Shown in pieces: positions 35,854-50,034 of a stretch of 64,000 nucleotides of DNA. Numbering within the stretch: position 1 is the stretch's first letter; every line of letters begins with the position of its first letter. Both the position numbers and the translations under genes were made by a program. The notes below the pieces were generated by a model. The model saw only the letters and a program-made list of their open reading frames with translations, was not told where the DNA came from and searched no databases. The DNA lies in contig NZ_FLQR01000011.1 in assembly GCF_900078385.1 (NCBI RefSeq), positions 62,001-126,000 of the forward strand, read 5' to 3'. The DNA comes from an uncultured Microbacterium sp. (GTDB taxonomy: Bacteria > Actinomycetota > Actinomycetes > Actinomycetales > Microbacteriaceae).

Positions 35854-35928
35854 ATGCGCGCCCCCGCGAACTGCACCGTCTCGACGGTCCTTCGCGTGCG
35901 CCGGCGTCTGAGCGGCCGCCGACTCTAG
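35854..35928 (+). CDS. Candidate arginine-rich leader peptide of the arg operon
   Basis: A 24-codon frame, ATG to TAG, ending 103 bases before argC. Seven codons are arginine; six of them lie in the last eleven sense codons (LRVRRRLSGRRL region), using CGC, CGG, CGT and CGA. It starts six bases after a -10-like TATCGT. The stop codon touches GGCGAC, one arm of alternative RNA pairings (see the attenuator entry). Small leader peptides rich in the regulated amino acid are the hallmark of ribosome-mediated attenuation. Caution: GC-rich non-coding frames are often arginine-rich, so comparison with relatives is needed to confirm. Confidence 0.5.
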   Translation: MRAPANCTVSTVLRVRRRLSGRRL

Positions 35929-36008
35929 GCGACCCCGCGTGCTCCCCATCCGGGTCGAGCCGCAGGTGTCGCCGGTCTCCGGTCCCGATCGCCGTCCGAG
36001 GCGACACC
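35928..36008 (+). promoter_or_regulatory. Candidate arg attenuator: mutually exclusive RNA hairpins
   Basis: GGTGTCGCC (35965-35973) can pair over nine bases with GGCGACACC (36000-36008), a hairpin ending 23 bases before argC. The same segment can pair over six bases with GGCGAC (35928-35933), which begins at the last base of the leader-peptide stop codon. A ribosome finishing the peptide would cover the first GGCGAC and allow the downstream hairpin; a ribosome stalled on the arginine codons would leave it free and disrupt the hairpin. CGACCC (35930-35935) may also pair with GGGTCG (35952-35957). No U-tract follows the downstream hairpin. Confidence 0.45.
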
Positions 36009-36031
36009 CTCTCAGACAATAAGGTTGAAGC

Positions 36032-37078
36032 ATGACCATTTCGGTCGCCGTCTCCGGCGCCTCCGGCTACGCCGGCGGCGAGATCCTGCGCCTGCTCGCC
36101 GCCCACCCCGACGTCGAGATCCGCACGGTCACGGCGCACTCGAACGCGGGCCAGCCGCTCGTCGAGCACCAGCCGCACCTGCGCTCCCTCGCGCACCTGA
36201 CACTGCATGACACGACGCCGGAGATCCTCGCCGGCCACGACGTCGTCTTCCTCGCGCTGCCGCACGGGCAGTCCGGTCAGTACACCGACGCCCTCGGCGA
36301 CACCCCGCTCGTCATCGACGCGGGCGCCGACCACCGGCTGACCTCGCAGGACGCGTGGGACGCGTTCTACGGCGGCCCGTTCCACGAGCCGTGGGCGTAC
36401 GGGGTGCCGGAGCTCCTCGTCGGCGGCCGCAAGCAGCGCGAGCACCTCGCCGGTGCGACGCGCATCGCGGCTCCCGGTTGCAACGCGTCGACCGTCGCGC
36501 TGAGCCTCGTGCCCGGTGTCGCGGCGGGCGTCATCGACGCCGCCGACATCGTGACGGTCCTCGCCGTCGGCCCGTCCGGCGCCGGGAAGAGTCTCAAGAC
36601 GAACCTCCTGGCCTCGGAGATCCTCGGCTCCGCGAACCCCTACGCCGTCGGCGGCACCCACCGGCACATCCCGGAGATCCGGCAGGCGCTGACGGATGCC
36701 GGAGCCACCGGCCGCATCGGCATCTCGTTCACGCCCGTGCTCGTGCCGATGGCGCGCGGCATCCTCGCGACCTCCACGGCGCCGATCGTCGACGGGGCCT
36801 CGGACGCGCAGATCCGCGCCGCGTGGGAGGACGCGTACGGCGACGAGACGTTCGTGCAGCTGCTGCCCGAGGGCCGGTTCCCGCGCACCGCCGACGTGCT
36901 GGGTGCCAACACGGGCCTCATCGGCCTCGCGATCGACCGCGCCGCGAACCGCGTCGTCATCGTCACCGCAGTCGACAACCTCGTCAAGGGCACTGCGGGC
37001 GCCGCCATCCAATCGATGAACATCGCCCTCGGCCTCCCCGAGGCCACGGGCCTGAGCGTGAACGGAGTCGCCCCGTGA
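36032..37078 (+). CDS. argC: N-acetyl-gamma-glutamyl-phosphate reductase ArgC
   Basis: 348-residue NADPH-dependent reductase, third step of arginine synthesis. [15 protein letters not shown] at the N-terminus binds NADP; the catalytic cysteine is in [14 protein letters not shown] near residue 150; [10 protein letters not shown] near 208 is the typical substrate loop. ATG at 36032 has AAGG seven bases upstream, but TAAGGT (36020-36025) six bases upstream also fits the local leaderless pattern, so argC may have a second promoter beyond the attenuator. First gene of argCJBDF; overlaps argJ by 4 bases. Confidence 0.95.
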   Translation: MTISVAVSGASGYAGGEILRLLAAHPDVEIRTVTAHSNAGQPLVEHQPHLRSLAHLTLHDTTPEILAGHDVVFLALPHGQSGQYTDALGDTPLVIDAGADHRLTSQDAWDAFYGGPFHEPWAYGVPELLVGGRKQREHLAGATRIAAPGCNASTVALSLVPGVAAGVIDAADIVTVLAVGPSGAGKSLKTNLLASEILGSANPYAVGGTHRHIPEIRQALTDAGATGRIGISFTPVLVPMARGILATSTAPIVDGASDAQIRAAWEDAYGDETFVQLLPEGRFPRTADVLGANTGLIGLAIDRAANRVVIVTAVDNLVKGTAGAAIQSMNIALGLPEATGLSVNGVAP

Positions 37079-38232
37079 GTGTCACGGCAGCGCAGGGATT
37101 CGAAGCCGCCGGCGTCACGGCGGGCCTGAAGAGCAGCGGCGGGAAGGATCTCGCCGTCGTCGTGAACCGCGGGCCGTACAAGACCGGCGCGGCCGTCTTC
37201 ACGAGCAACCGGGCCAAGGCGAACCCGATCATCTGGTCGCAGCAGGTCATCGCGGACGGCGTCGTCGAGGCCGTCGTGCTCAACTCCGGCGGCGCGAACT
37301 GCTTCACCGGCTCGTTCGGCTTCCAGACGACGCATCAGACGGCCGAGAGGGCCGCGGAGCTGCTCGGCGTCAGCCCCGGCGACATCCTCGTCTGCTCGAC
37401 GGGTCTCATCGGCACCGGCGACGAGGTCTTCCGCGGGAAGGTGCTCGCGGGCACCGCCGACGCGATCGCGGCGCTCGCCGCCGACGGCGGAGACGACGCG
37501 TCGCTGGCGATCATGACGACCGACACCAAGCCCAAGCGCTCCATCGTCAGCCGGCACGGCTGGACGATCGGCGGCATGGCGAAGGGCGCCGGGATGCTGG
37601 CGCCCGGCCTCGCGACGATGCTCGTGGTCATCACGACCGACGCCCGCCTCGAACCCGCCGAGGCCGACGCGGCGCTCCGCCGCGCGACGGCCCGCACGTT
37701 CGACCGGCTGGACTCCGACGGCTGCATGTCGACGAACGACCAGGTGACGCTGCTCGCGAGCGGCGCCACCGGGCTGCGCCCCGACCTCGACGAGTTCGCG
37801 CTGGCGCTCACCGAGGTGTGCCAGGACCTCGCCGAGCAGCTGCAGGCCGACGCGGAGGGCGCGAGCCACGCGATCGCGATCCAGGTCGTGCACGCGGCAT
37901 CCGAGACGGATGCCGTCGCCGTCGGCCGCTCCGTCGCCCGCAACAACCTCTTCAAGGCCGCGATCTTCGGCAACGACCCCAACTGGGGCCGCGTGCTCGC
38001 CGCGATCGGCACCACCGACGCCGCGTTCGATCCGTACGACGTCGACGTGTGGTTCAACGGCGTGCGCGTCTGCACGCAGGGCGGCCCGGACCGCCCCCGT
38101 GAGGAGGTCGACCTCACGCCGCGCGCCACGTCGATCCTCATCGACCTGCGCACCGGCGACGCCGAGGCCACGATCCTCACGAACGACCTCACCCACGACT
38201 ACGTCCACGAGAACAGCGCGTACTCCTCATGA
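37075..38232 (+). CDS. argJ: Bifunctional glutamate N-acetyltransferase/ornithine acetyltransferase ArgJ
   Basis: 385-residue ArgJ that recycles the acetyl group from acetylornithine to glutamate. The autocleavage site is before T181 in [10 protein letters not shown], producing alpha and beta chains; other conserved motifs are [10 protein letters not shown] near 65 and [13 protein letters not shown] near 300. GTG at 37075 lies in the argC stop (GTGA). Presence of ArgJ implies the cyclic acetyl route; argE is not needed. Confidence 0.95.
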   Translation: MSVTAAQGFEAAGVTAGLKSSGGKDLAVVVNRGPYKTGAAVFTSNRAKANPIIWSQQVIADGVVEAVVLNSGGANCFTGSFGFQTTHQTAERAAELLGVSPGDILVCSTGLIGTGDEVFRGKVLAGTADAIAALAADGGDDASLAIMTTDTKPKRSIVSRHGWTIGGMAKGAGMLAPGLATMLVVITTDARLEPAEADAALRRATARTFDRLDSDGCMSTNDQVTLLASGATGLRPDLDEFALALTEVCQDLAEQLQADAEGASHAIAIQVVHAASETDAVAVGRSVARNNLFKAAIFGNDPNWGRVLAAIGTTDAAFDPYDVDVWFNGVRVCTQGGPDRPREEVDLTPRATSILIDLRTGDAEATILTNDLTHDYVHENSAYSS

Positions 38233-39124
38233 CCGACATCCAGCAGACCACCCCCGAGGAGGCCGCCGTCAAGGCGGGCGTCCTCATCGAGTCGCTTCCG
38301 TGGCTGCAGCGCTTCCGCGACCAGATCATCGTCATCAAGTACGGCGGCAACGCCATGATCTCGGAGGAGCTGCAGGAGTCCTTCGCGCAGGACATCGCCT
38401 ATCTCCGCTTCGTCGGCGTGAAGCCGGTCGTCGTGCACGGCGGCGGCCCGCAGATCTCGACGATGCTCGACCGGCTCTCCATCCCGAGCGAGTTCAAGGG
38501 CGGGTACCGCGTCACGAGCATGGAGGCCATCAGCGTCGTCCGCATGGTGCTCACGGGCCAGATCAACCCGCAGCTCGTCGCCAAGATCAACGCGTACGGG
38601 CCGTTCGCGACGGGTCTCTCCGGCGAGGACGCGGGCCTGTTCGGCGGTCGCCGGCGCGGTGTCGTCATCGACGGGGAGGAGCACGATCTCGGCCACGTCG
38701 GCGACGTCGTCGAAGTGAGCCCGCAGGGCGTCCTCGACCAGCTCGCCGCGGGCCGGATCCCGATCGTCTCCTCGATCGCGCCCGACCTCGACAACCCGGG
38801 CCACTCGCTGAACGTCAACGCGGATGCGGCCGCCGCGGCCCTCGCCGTGGCGCTCGGCGCGACGAAGCTCGTCGTCCTGACCGACGTGCCCGGACTGTAC
38901 GCCGATTGGCCGGACCGCGACTCGCTCGTCTCGCACCTGACGGCCTCCGAGCTGCGCGCCATGCTGCCCCGGCTGGAGTCGGGCATGATCCCGAAGATGC
39001 AGGCCTGCCTCGACGCGGTCGACGGCGGCGTCGACACGGCGGCGATCATCGACGGCCGCCAGCCCCACTCGGTGCTGGTGGAGATCTTCACGGAACAGGG
39101 AATCGGAACAGAGGTGGTGGCGCA

Positions 39125-39128
<4 letters not shown>
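38229..39128 (+). CDS. argB: Acetylglutamate kinase ArgB
   Basis: 299-residue kinase phosphorylating N-acetylglutamate. Motifs: KYGGNAM near residue 38, HGGGPQIS near 70, [12 protein letters not shown] near 196, and the C-terminal GTEVV. Its N-terminal extension (about 20 residues before the catalytic core) is of the length found in arginine-sensitive hexameric enzymes, so feedback inhibition is likely. ATGA overlap with argJ. Confidence 0.95.
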
Positions 39129-41295
<2,167 letters not shown>

Positions 41296-41311
41296 CCACC
41301 GGCGTGGCCCT

Positions 41312-42397
41312 GTGAGCGCCGCGGCGCGGCGGGAGGACCCGCGCGCATGGAACAGGTCCGGCCGCCTGCACGGCGTCGACCTCGCACGCGCGCTCGCCGT
41401 GCTCGGCATGTTCGCGGCACACATGCTCACGGTCGACGACTTCTCCTGGAGCGACCCGGCCACCTGGGCGGACGTCGCGAACGGGCGCTCGTCCATCCTC
41501 TTCGCCGTGCTCGCCGGCGTGTCGATCGCGCTGGTCTCCGGAGGTCGGCGGCCGGTCGCCGGAGCCGCGCTCGGTCTCGTACGCCGTCGCCTCGCGGTCC
41601 GCGCCGGCCTCCTGTGGCTGATCGGCATCGCGCTGATCATCACGGGCGTGCCGCTCCTCATCATCCTGCCCGCCTACGCCCTGCTGTTCCTCCTCGCGCT
41701 CCCGCTCCTGCGCCTCGGGGCGCGCGCGCTCTGGGGCATCGCCGCCGCTCTCGCGCTCGTCATGCCGTGGGTGCAGCCGGCCCTCGACGCGCTGCCGCTC
41801 TGGGACGGACCCGCGGGCGAGGCCCTGGATCTCGCGCTCGGCTGGGGCTACCCGTTCCCGCTCTGGACGGCCTTCCTCGTCGCCGGGCTCGCGGCGGGAC
41901 GCTCCGACCTCCGCGCGGTCCGCACGCAGGTCGCGCTCGCGGCGGGCGGTGCCGCCGCGGCGGCGATCGCGTACACGGTGGATGCCGCGACCCGCGCCGC
42001 GGAGGACGAGGGGTACCTCGGCCTCGTGTGGACCGCCGCCGCGCACTCCGGCGGCATCCTCGAAGTCGTCGGCTCGGGCGGGTTCGCGCTCGCCGTGCTG
42101 GGCGTCTGCCTGCTCGTCTGCCGGACGCCCCTGACCTGGGCGCTGCTGCCGCTCCGCGCCGTCGGCACGATGCCGCTGACGGCCTACGTCGGCCAGGTCT
42201 ACGCCTGGGCGATCGTCGCGGCCGCCACGATCGGCGACGTCTCGGACCTCGGCCGATTCCGCGACCTCGAGCCGTTCTGGCCGTTCGCGCTCCTCACCAT
42301 CGCGGCCTGCACGGCGTGGGCGCTGCTGCTCGGGCGCGGGCCCATGGAGCGGCTCGTCGCCGCCGGGGCGCGCCTCGCCGTCCCGGGGCGGGTGTAG
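41312..42397 (+). CDS. Multi-pass membrane protein, heparan-acetyltransferase/DUF418-like
   Basis: 361-residue protein with about ten TM helices. The N-terminal motif GRLHGVDLARALAVLGMFAAHM is characteristic of DUF1624/HGSNAT-like and DUF418 families, in which an intramembrane aspartate and histidine may transfer acyl groups to a periplasmic or extracellular acceptor; C-terminal LRAVGTMPLTAYVGQV matches DUF418. Begins with GTG 16 bases after argF, so it is probably read with the arg operon, though it has no known link to arginine. Confidence 0.75.
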   Translation: MSAAARREDPRAWNRSGRLHGVDLARALAVLGMFAAHMLTVDDFSWSDPATWADVANGRSSILFAVLAGVSIALVSGGRRPVAGAALGLVRRRLAVRAGLLWLIGIALIITGVPLLIILPAYALLFLLALPLLRLGARALWGIAAALALVMPWVQPALDALPLWDGPAGEALDLALGWGYPFPLWTAFLVAGLAAGRSDLRAVRTQVALAAGGAAAAAIAYTVDAATRAAEDEGYLGLVWTAAAHSGGILEVVGSGGFALAVLGVCLLVCRTPLTWALLPLRAVGTMPLTAYVGQVYAWAIVAAATIGDVSDLGRFRDLEPFWPFALLTIAACTAWALLLGRGPMERLVAAGARLAVPGRV

Positions 42398-42493
42398 GTC
42401 CGTGGATGCCGTGCCGGGCTCGCGCGTCGTTTCGCCTCAGCGGCCGCGGCAGACAGAATGGTGGAGCACCGTGAACCGACCGGCGGGAGCCTG

Positions 42494-43426
42494 ATGACGA
42501 ACGCGCCTCGTGACATCCTCGTCGTCGCGCACGCCCACCGGGAAGACACCGTCGCCGCCGCTCGGCGCGTCATCGCCGCCCTCACCGCGGCCGGCGCCCG
42601 CCCCGTCCTCGCGGCGGACGACGACGCCCTGGTGGCGGAGCTCTCCGACCTCGGCCCCCTCGCGCTGCTCGGCTCCGACGTCCCCGTCGCCGACGTCGAG
42701 ATCGCGATCGTCCTGGGCGGCGACGGCACGATCCTCCGGGCCGCCGAACTCGTCCGCGACGGCACCGCGCCGATCCTCGGCATCAACATGGGTCACGTCG
42801 GTTTCCTCGCGGAGATCGAGGCGGATGTCATCGACGACGCCATGCGTCGGGTGATCGCGCGCGACTACGAGGTCGAAGAGCGGATGACGCTGTCCGCGCG
42901 GGTGAAGGATGCCGACGGCACGGTCATCTACGAGACGTGGGCGCTCAACGAGGCGACCGTCGAGAAGGCCTCCCGCGAGCGGATGATGGAGGTCGTCATC
43001 GAGATCGACGGCCGCCCGCTCTCGACCTTCGGCTGCGACGGCGTCGTCGTGTCGACCCCGACCGGATCCACCGCGTACAACTTCTCCGCCGGCGGTCCGG
43101 TGATCTGGCCGACCGTGGAGGCTCTCGCCGTCGTGCCGCTCTCCGCGCACGCGCTCTTCGCGCGTCCGCTCGTCGTGGGGCCGGAAGCCGCCATCGCGAT
43201 CGAGGTGCTCGCGCGCACCGACGGCATCGGCATCCTCTGGGCCGACGGGCGACGCTCGCACGACCTGCCGCCCGGCGCCCGCGTCGTCGTGCGACGCTCC
43301 GACATCCCGGTGCGCCTCGCGCGGCTGCATCCCGCCCCCTTCACCGACCGGCTGGTGCGGAAGTTCCAGCTCCCCGTGACGGGGTGGCGCGGGCCGGTGC
43401 GCTCCCACGCCCGGGAGGCCGAGTGA
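42494..43426 (+). CDS. nadK: NAD kinase NadK
   Basis: 310-residue NAD kinase. GGDGT at 75-79 is the phosphate-binding motif; NE in WALNEATVEK near 150 and STPTGSTAYNFSAGGPV near 183-198 complete the active site. ATG at 42494 has GGAG upstream; CAGAAT at 42454-42459 is a probable -10. A longer frame begins at 42458 but its extra dozen residues are not family-like. Makes NADP for biosynthesis; coupled to recN by GTGA. Confidence 0.93.
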   Translation: MTNAPRDILVVAHAHREDTVAAARRVIAALTAAGARPVLAADDDALVAELSDLGPLALLGSDVPVADVEIAIVLGGDGTILRAAELVRDGTAPILGINMGHVGFLAEIEADVIDDAMRRVIARDYEVEERMTLSARVKDADGTVIYETWALNEATVEKASRERMMEVVIEIDGRPLSTFGCDGVVVSTPTGSTAYNFSAGGPVIWPTVEALAVVPLSAHALFARPLVVGPEAAIAIEVLARTDGIGILWADGRRSHDLPPGARVVVRRSDIPVRLARLHPAPFTDRLVRKFQLPVTGWRGPVRSHAREAE

Positions 43427-45126
43427 TCGAGCAGATGCGTCTGCGCGATCTCGGCGTGATCGCGCAGGCGACCCTGCCGATGGGCACCGGGTTCACCGCC
43501 ATCACGGGTGAGACCGGCGCCGGCAAGACCATGGTCGTCACGGGTCTCGGGCTGCTGCTCGGCCAGCGCGCCGACTCCGGCGCGGTCCGCTCGGGCGCCG
43601 AGCAGGCCTGGGTCGAGGGCGTCTGGATCGTTCCGGAGGACGGACCGGTCGTCGAGCGCGTCCACGACGCCGGCGGCGAGGTCGAGCCGATCGGCGACGG
43701 CCGCGCCGAGCTCTACCTCGGTCGGACGCTGTCCAGCGAAGGCCGGAGCCGCGCGACGGTCGGCGGCCGCACCGCGCCCGCCGGCGTCCTCGCCGACCTC
43801 GCCGACCAGCTCGTCGTCGTGCACGGCCAATCCGACCAGCTGCGTCTGCGCAGCGCCGCCGCGCAGCGCGACGCGCTCGACCGGTTCGGGGGCGAGGAGG
43901 TGGCGACCCCCCTCGCCGCGTACCGCGCCGCGTGGACCGGCTGGCGCGCCGTCACCGACGAGCTCGCGACCCTGACCGCCGAGCGCGACGGCCGCGCGCG
44001 CGAAGCCGACGAGCTGCGTGCCGCGCTCGAGCAGATCGAACAGGTCGACCCCCATGCGGGGGAGGACGTCGAGCTGTCGCAGCGCGCGGAGCGCCTGGCC
44101 AACGCGGAAGACCTCCGCCTGGCGGCCGCGACGGCGCACGCCGCGCTCTCCAGCGACGACGATCAGCCCGACGCCCAGGCCCTCCTGGGCGAGGCCCGGC
44201 GGATCCTCGACCGGGTCTCGCACAGCGACCCCGCCCTCGCCACGGTCTCCGACACGCTCGGGGAACTCGGCTACCGGGTCGCCGACGTCGCGGGAGAGCT
44301 CAGCAGCTACCTGGCCGACCTCGACGAGTCCGGCCCGCACGAGCTCGCGGCCGTCGAAGAGCGCCGCGCCGCGCTCGGCGCCCTCCTCCGGGCGCACGGG
44401 ACGCTCGACGAGGTCCTCGCCCTGCGGGGCAGCGGCGCGGCCCGTCTGGCCGAGCTCGACGACGACGGCGACCGCGTCGAGCGGCTCGCCGCTCAGACGC
44501 AGGAGGCCGCCGCTCTCGTCGATGCGCATGCCGCCACCCTGACCGCCGCGCGCACGCGCGCGGCCGAGCGCCTCGGGGCGGCGGTCACCGCAGAGCTCCG
44601 CGAGCTCGCCCTGCCCGACGCCCGGATCGTCGTCACGGTGGCGCCCGGCGCCGAGACCGCACAGGGCCGCGACGACGTCACGATCCTCCTCGCCCCGCAC
44701 CCCGGCGCCGAGCCGCGGCCCGTCGCGCGCGGCGCGTCCGGTGGCGAGCTCAGCCGCGTCATGCTCGCGATCGAAGTCGTCATCGCCGCGACCGACCCCG
44801 TCCCGACGTTCGTCTTCGACGAGGTGGATGCCGGCATCGGCGGCGCCGCGGCCATCGAGGTCGGCCGGCGCCTCGCGAAGCTCGCGCTCACGAGCCAGGT
44901 GATCGCCGTGACCCACCTCGCGCAGGTCGCCGCGTTCGCCAACAACCATTTGAGCGTCGTGAAGGCCAGCGACGGCTCCGTGACGGCCTCCAGCGTGCGC
45001 GCGCTGACGGGCGCGGAGCGCGAAGCGGAGATGGCCCGCCTGCTCTCCGGCCTGCCCGATTCGGACGCCGCACTGGAACACGCTCGGGAGCTGCTCAGCC
45101 TCGGCTCCCCACGACTGATAGGATGA
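43423..45126 (+). CDS. recN: DNA repair protein RecN
   Basis: 567-residue SMC-like repair ATPase. Walker A GETGAGKT at 29-36, coiled-coil arms at about 160-370 (long runs of A/E/L/R), signature GASGGELSRVMLA near 440, Walker B PTFVFDEVDAGIGG near 463, and VTHLAQVAAFANNH. GTG start in the nadK stop. RecN is often SOS-controlled, but no LexA box is apparent at this coupled start; it would follow nadK transcription. Confidence 0.95.
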   Translation: MIEQMRLRDLGVIAQATLPMGTGFTAITGETGAGKTMVVTGLGLLLGQRADSGAVRSGAEQAWVEGVWIVPEDGPVVERVHDAGGEVEPIGDGRAELYLGRTLSSEGRSRATVGGRTAPAGVLADLADQLVVVHGQSDQLRLRSAAAQRDALDRFGGEEVATPLAAYRAAWTGWRAVTDELATLTAERDGRAREADELRAALEQIEQVDPHAGEDVELSQRAERLANAEDLRLAAATAHAALSSDDDQPDAQALLGEARRILDRVSHSDPALATVSDTLGELGYRVADVAGELSSYLADLDESGPHELAAVEERRAALGALLRAHGTLDEVLALRGSGAARLAELDDDGDRVERLAAQTQEAAALVDAHAATLTAARTRAAERLGAAVTAELRELALPDARIVVTVAPGAETAQGRDDVTILLAPHPGAEPRPVARGASGGELSRVMLAIEVVIAATDPVPTFVFDEVDAGIGGAAAIEVGRRLAKLALTSQVIAVTHLAQVAAFANNHLSVVKASDGSVTASSVRALTGAEREAEMARLLSGLPDSDAALEHARELLSLGSPRLIG

Positions 45127-47457
<2,331 letters not shown>

Positions 47458-47461
<4 letters not shown>

Positions 47462-48381
47462 AGCTCGAACGCGCCGTCGACGCCTACCTGAGGCACATCT
47501 CGATCGAGCGCGGGCTGTCCGAGCACACCGTCGGCGCGTACCGGCGCGACCTCGCGGTCTACACGCAGTGGCTGACGCACCGCGAGATCGCGACGACCGA
47601 GGCGGTGACCGCGGCGACCGTCGCGGAGTTCGCCGCGGAGCGCGCATCCGCACAGCCGCCGCCGGCGGCGACGTCGCTCGCGCGGCTGCAGTCCTCCGTC
47701 CGCGGGCTGCACCGCTTCCTCGTCCGGGAGGGGATCGCCACGGAAGACCCGACCGGCCGCCTCCGGCCACCCAGGGCCCCGCAGCGGCTCCCGAAAGCGC
47801 TCACGATCGATCAGGTCGAGGCGCTGCTGGACGCGTCCGGCCCGGCGCCCGGAACGCCGAGCGACGGCGACCTGATCGGGCTCCGCGACCGGGCCCTCCT
47901 CGAGCTCCTCTACGCCACCGGCGCCCGCGTCACCGAGATCGTGCAGCTCGACGTCGACGATCTCGCGCACGGCGACGTGCTGCGCGTCCGAGGCAAGGGG
48001 TCGAAGGAGCGCATCGTGCCGATCGGCTCGTATGCGCGAGGTGCCGTCGACGCCTACCTCGCCCGCGCCCGGCCGGAGCTCTCCCGTCGCGGGCGGGCGA
48101 CGCCCCGGCTCTTCCTCGGCGCGCGCGGTGCACCTCTGTCGCGGCAGAGCGCGTGGCTCGTCATCCAGCAGGCCGCAGACCGTGCGGGCCTCACCGCGCA
48201 CGTCTCGCCGCACACCCTCCGCCACTCGTTCGCGACGCATCTCCTCCAGGGCGGCGCTGACGTGCGGGTCGTGCAGGAGCTCCTCGGCCACGCCTCGGTC
48301 GCGACGACGCAGATCTACACCCACGTGACGGTCGACGCCCTCCGCGACGTGTACGTCACCTCGCACCCGCGGGCGCGCTGA
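47458..48381 (+). CDS. xerD: Tyrosine recombinase XerD
   Basis: 307-residue site-specific recombinase that resolves chromosome dimers at dif. N-terminal SAM-like DNA-binding domain (about 1-95; [23 protein letters not shown]) and catalytic domain with R157 (GARVTE), [12 protein letters not shown] and the nucleophile Y287 (TQIYTHV). GTG in the Nudix stop (GTGA). Context with parA and scpAB identifies it as the housekeeping recombinase, not a phage integrase. Confidence 0.94.
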
Positions 48382-48456
48382 CCCGCGCAGGGACGGCGCG
48401 GTTTCTCACGGCGGGCGCGGCGCGCATCCGGTGACGGGAGCGGCCAGGATGAGCGC

Positions 48457-49068
48457 GTGACCACACGCGCGCCGCTCGACACCCCGACCTACCGCCCCGG
48501 CCGGGCGCTCTCGATCTTCTGGATCGTGGCCGGCCTCGTGGCCTGGGTCGTGTCCTTCCTGCTGTACCGCGAATACGTGGGGCAGCTCACGGGGGCCGAC
48601 GCACTGATCTCGTGCGACATCAGCCCCATCGTGACGTGCGGCCCGAACCTCCTGTCGCCCGGCGGCAACCTCCTCGGCTTCAGCAACTCGATCATCGGGA
48701 TCGTCCTCTTCCTCGGCCCCATCTATGCGGGGGTGGGCGCCCTGGCCTCCCCGCACGGCATGCGCGCCTGGTACTGGCGGGTGTTCGGCGTCTTCGTGCT
48801 CGGTGGGTTCCTGCTCGTCCACTTCTTCGCCTACCGCAGCGTCTTCGAGTACGGGTCGCTGTGCCCCTGGTGCATGGTCGTCTGGCTCATGACCATCCCG
48901 CTCTTCTGGACCGTCCTCGGGTGGTCGCTGCGGGAAGGCCTCTGGGGCGCCGGCGCGCGCCGCGCGGGCGCGCTCGTGCTGTCCTGGCTGCCGCTGATCG
49001 TGCTGCTGGACTACGTCGTGATCGCCGTCGCGGCCCAGCTGCGACTGGATGTGCTCGGGAGCCTCTGA
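48457..49068 (+). CDS. Vitamin K epoxide reductase (VKOR) family membrane protein
   Basis: 203-residue membrane protein with about five TM helices. Loop cysteines in ISCDISPIVTCGPN near residue 50-60 and the redox motif CPWC in YGSLCPWCMVVW near 132-135 define the VKOR family, which reoxidises secreted DsbA-like proteins in actinobacteria lacking DsbB. A serine-glycine loop follows (GNLLGFSNS). CAGGAT six bases before the GTG suggests leaderless expression. No DsbA-like thioredoxin gene is adjacent. Confidence 0.88.
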   Translation: MTTRAPLDTPTYRPGRALSIFWIVAGLVAWVVSFLLYREYVGQLTGADALISCDISPIVTCGPNLLSPGGNLLGFSNSIIGIVLFLGPIYAGVGALASPHGMRAWYWRVFGVFVLGGFLLVHFFAYRSVFEYGSLCPWCMVVWLMTIPLFWTVLGWSLREGLWGAGARRAGALVLSWLPLIVLLDYVVIAVAAQLRLDVLGSL

Positions 49069-49137
49069 CACGGGCGTGGCCGCCGGGCGCGCGCGCTTCC
49101 CTGTGCGAGAATCAGGGGCACGCAACAGGAGGCAGGA

Positions 49138-50034
49138 GTGTCGGTGACGACGGACAAGGCGCGGGGGAGCAAGAAGAAGGCTTCCACCGATGACACCCCG
49201 ATGGGTCCCACCGGTCGCCCGTACCACGGCTTCGCCACACCGCCCAAGCTCGATGGCCACGGCCCGGCGCGCATCATCGCCCTGTGCAACCAGAAGGGCG
49301 GCGTCGGCAAGACGACGACGACCATCAACCTGGCCGCGTCGCTCGCGAAGTACGGCCGGCGCGTGCTCGCCGTCGACTTCGACCCGCAGGGCGCGCTGTC
49401 GGCGGGCCTGGGCATCCCGACCCACGACGTCCCCACCATCTACGACCTGCTGCTGGACACCAAGCGCGACCCGCGCGAGGTCATCGTGTCCACGGCTGTC
49501 GAGAACCTCGACGTCATCCCGGCGAACATCGACCTGTCCGCCGCGGAGGTGCACCTCGTCAACGAGGTCGCCCGCGAGACGATCCTCGCCCGCGTGCTCC
49601 GCAAGGTGTCGTCCGACTACGACGTCATCCTCGTCGACTGCCAGCCCTCGCTCGGCATCCTCACCGTCAACGCCCTGACCGCGAGCCACGGCGTCCTCAT
49701 CCCGCTCGAGTGCGAGTTCTTCGCGCTGCGCGGCGTCGCGCTCCTCATCGAGACGATCGACAAGGTGCGCGACCGGCTGAACCCGTCGATCACGCTCGAC
49801 GGCGTCCTCGCGACGATGTACGACCCGCGCACCCTCCACTCCCGTGAGGTGCTGGAGCGCGTCGTGGAGGCGTTCGGCGATGACGTGCTGGAGACGGTCA
49901 TCGGCCGCACCGTGAAGTTCCCGGATGCCTCCGTGTCGGGGGTTCCGATCACCACATTCGCGCCCGAGCACCCGGCCGCCCAGGCCTACCTGCGATTGGC
50001 GCGGGAGCTGGTCGCCCGTGGCGCCGTCGCCTGA
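49138..50034 (+). CDS. ParA/Soj family ATPase
   Basis: 298-residue Walker-type ATPase with deviant Walker A KGGVGKTT at 53-60 (CNQKGGVGKTTT), Walker A' VDFDPQGALS and Walker B VILVDCQPSLG. A basic, low-complexity N-terminus of about 42 residues (GSKKKASTDD) may bind DNA. GTG at 49138 has AGGAGG five bases upstream. No parB is adjacent; this is the second, scpAB-linked ParA common in actinobacteria, whose partner is uncertain. Confidence 0.9.
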   Translation: MSVTTDKARGSKKKASTDDTPMGPTGRPYHGFATPPKLDGHGPARIIALCNQKGGVGKTTTTINLAASLAKYGRRVLAVDFDPQGALSAGLGIPTHDVPTIYDLLLDTKRDPREVIVSTAVENLDVIPANIDLSAAEVHLVNEVARETILARVLRKVSSDYDVILVDCQPSLGILTVNALTASHGVLIPLECEFFALRGVALLIETIDKVRDRLNPSITLDGVLATMYDPRTLHSREVLERVVEAFGDDVLETVIGRTVKFPDASVSGVPITTFAPEHPAAQAYLRLARELVARGAVA

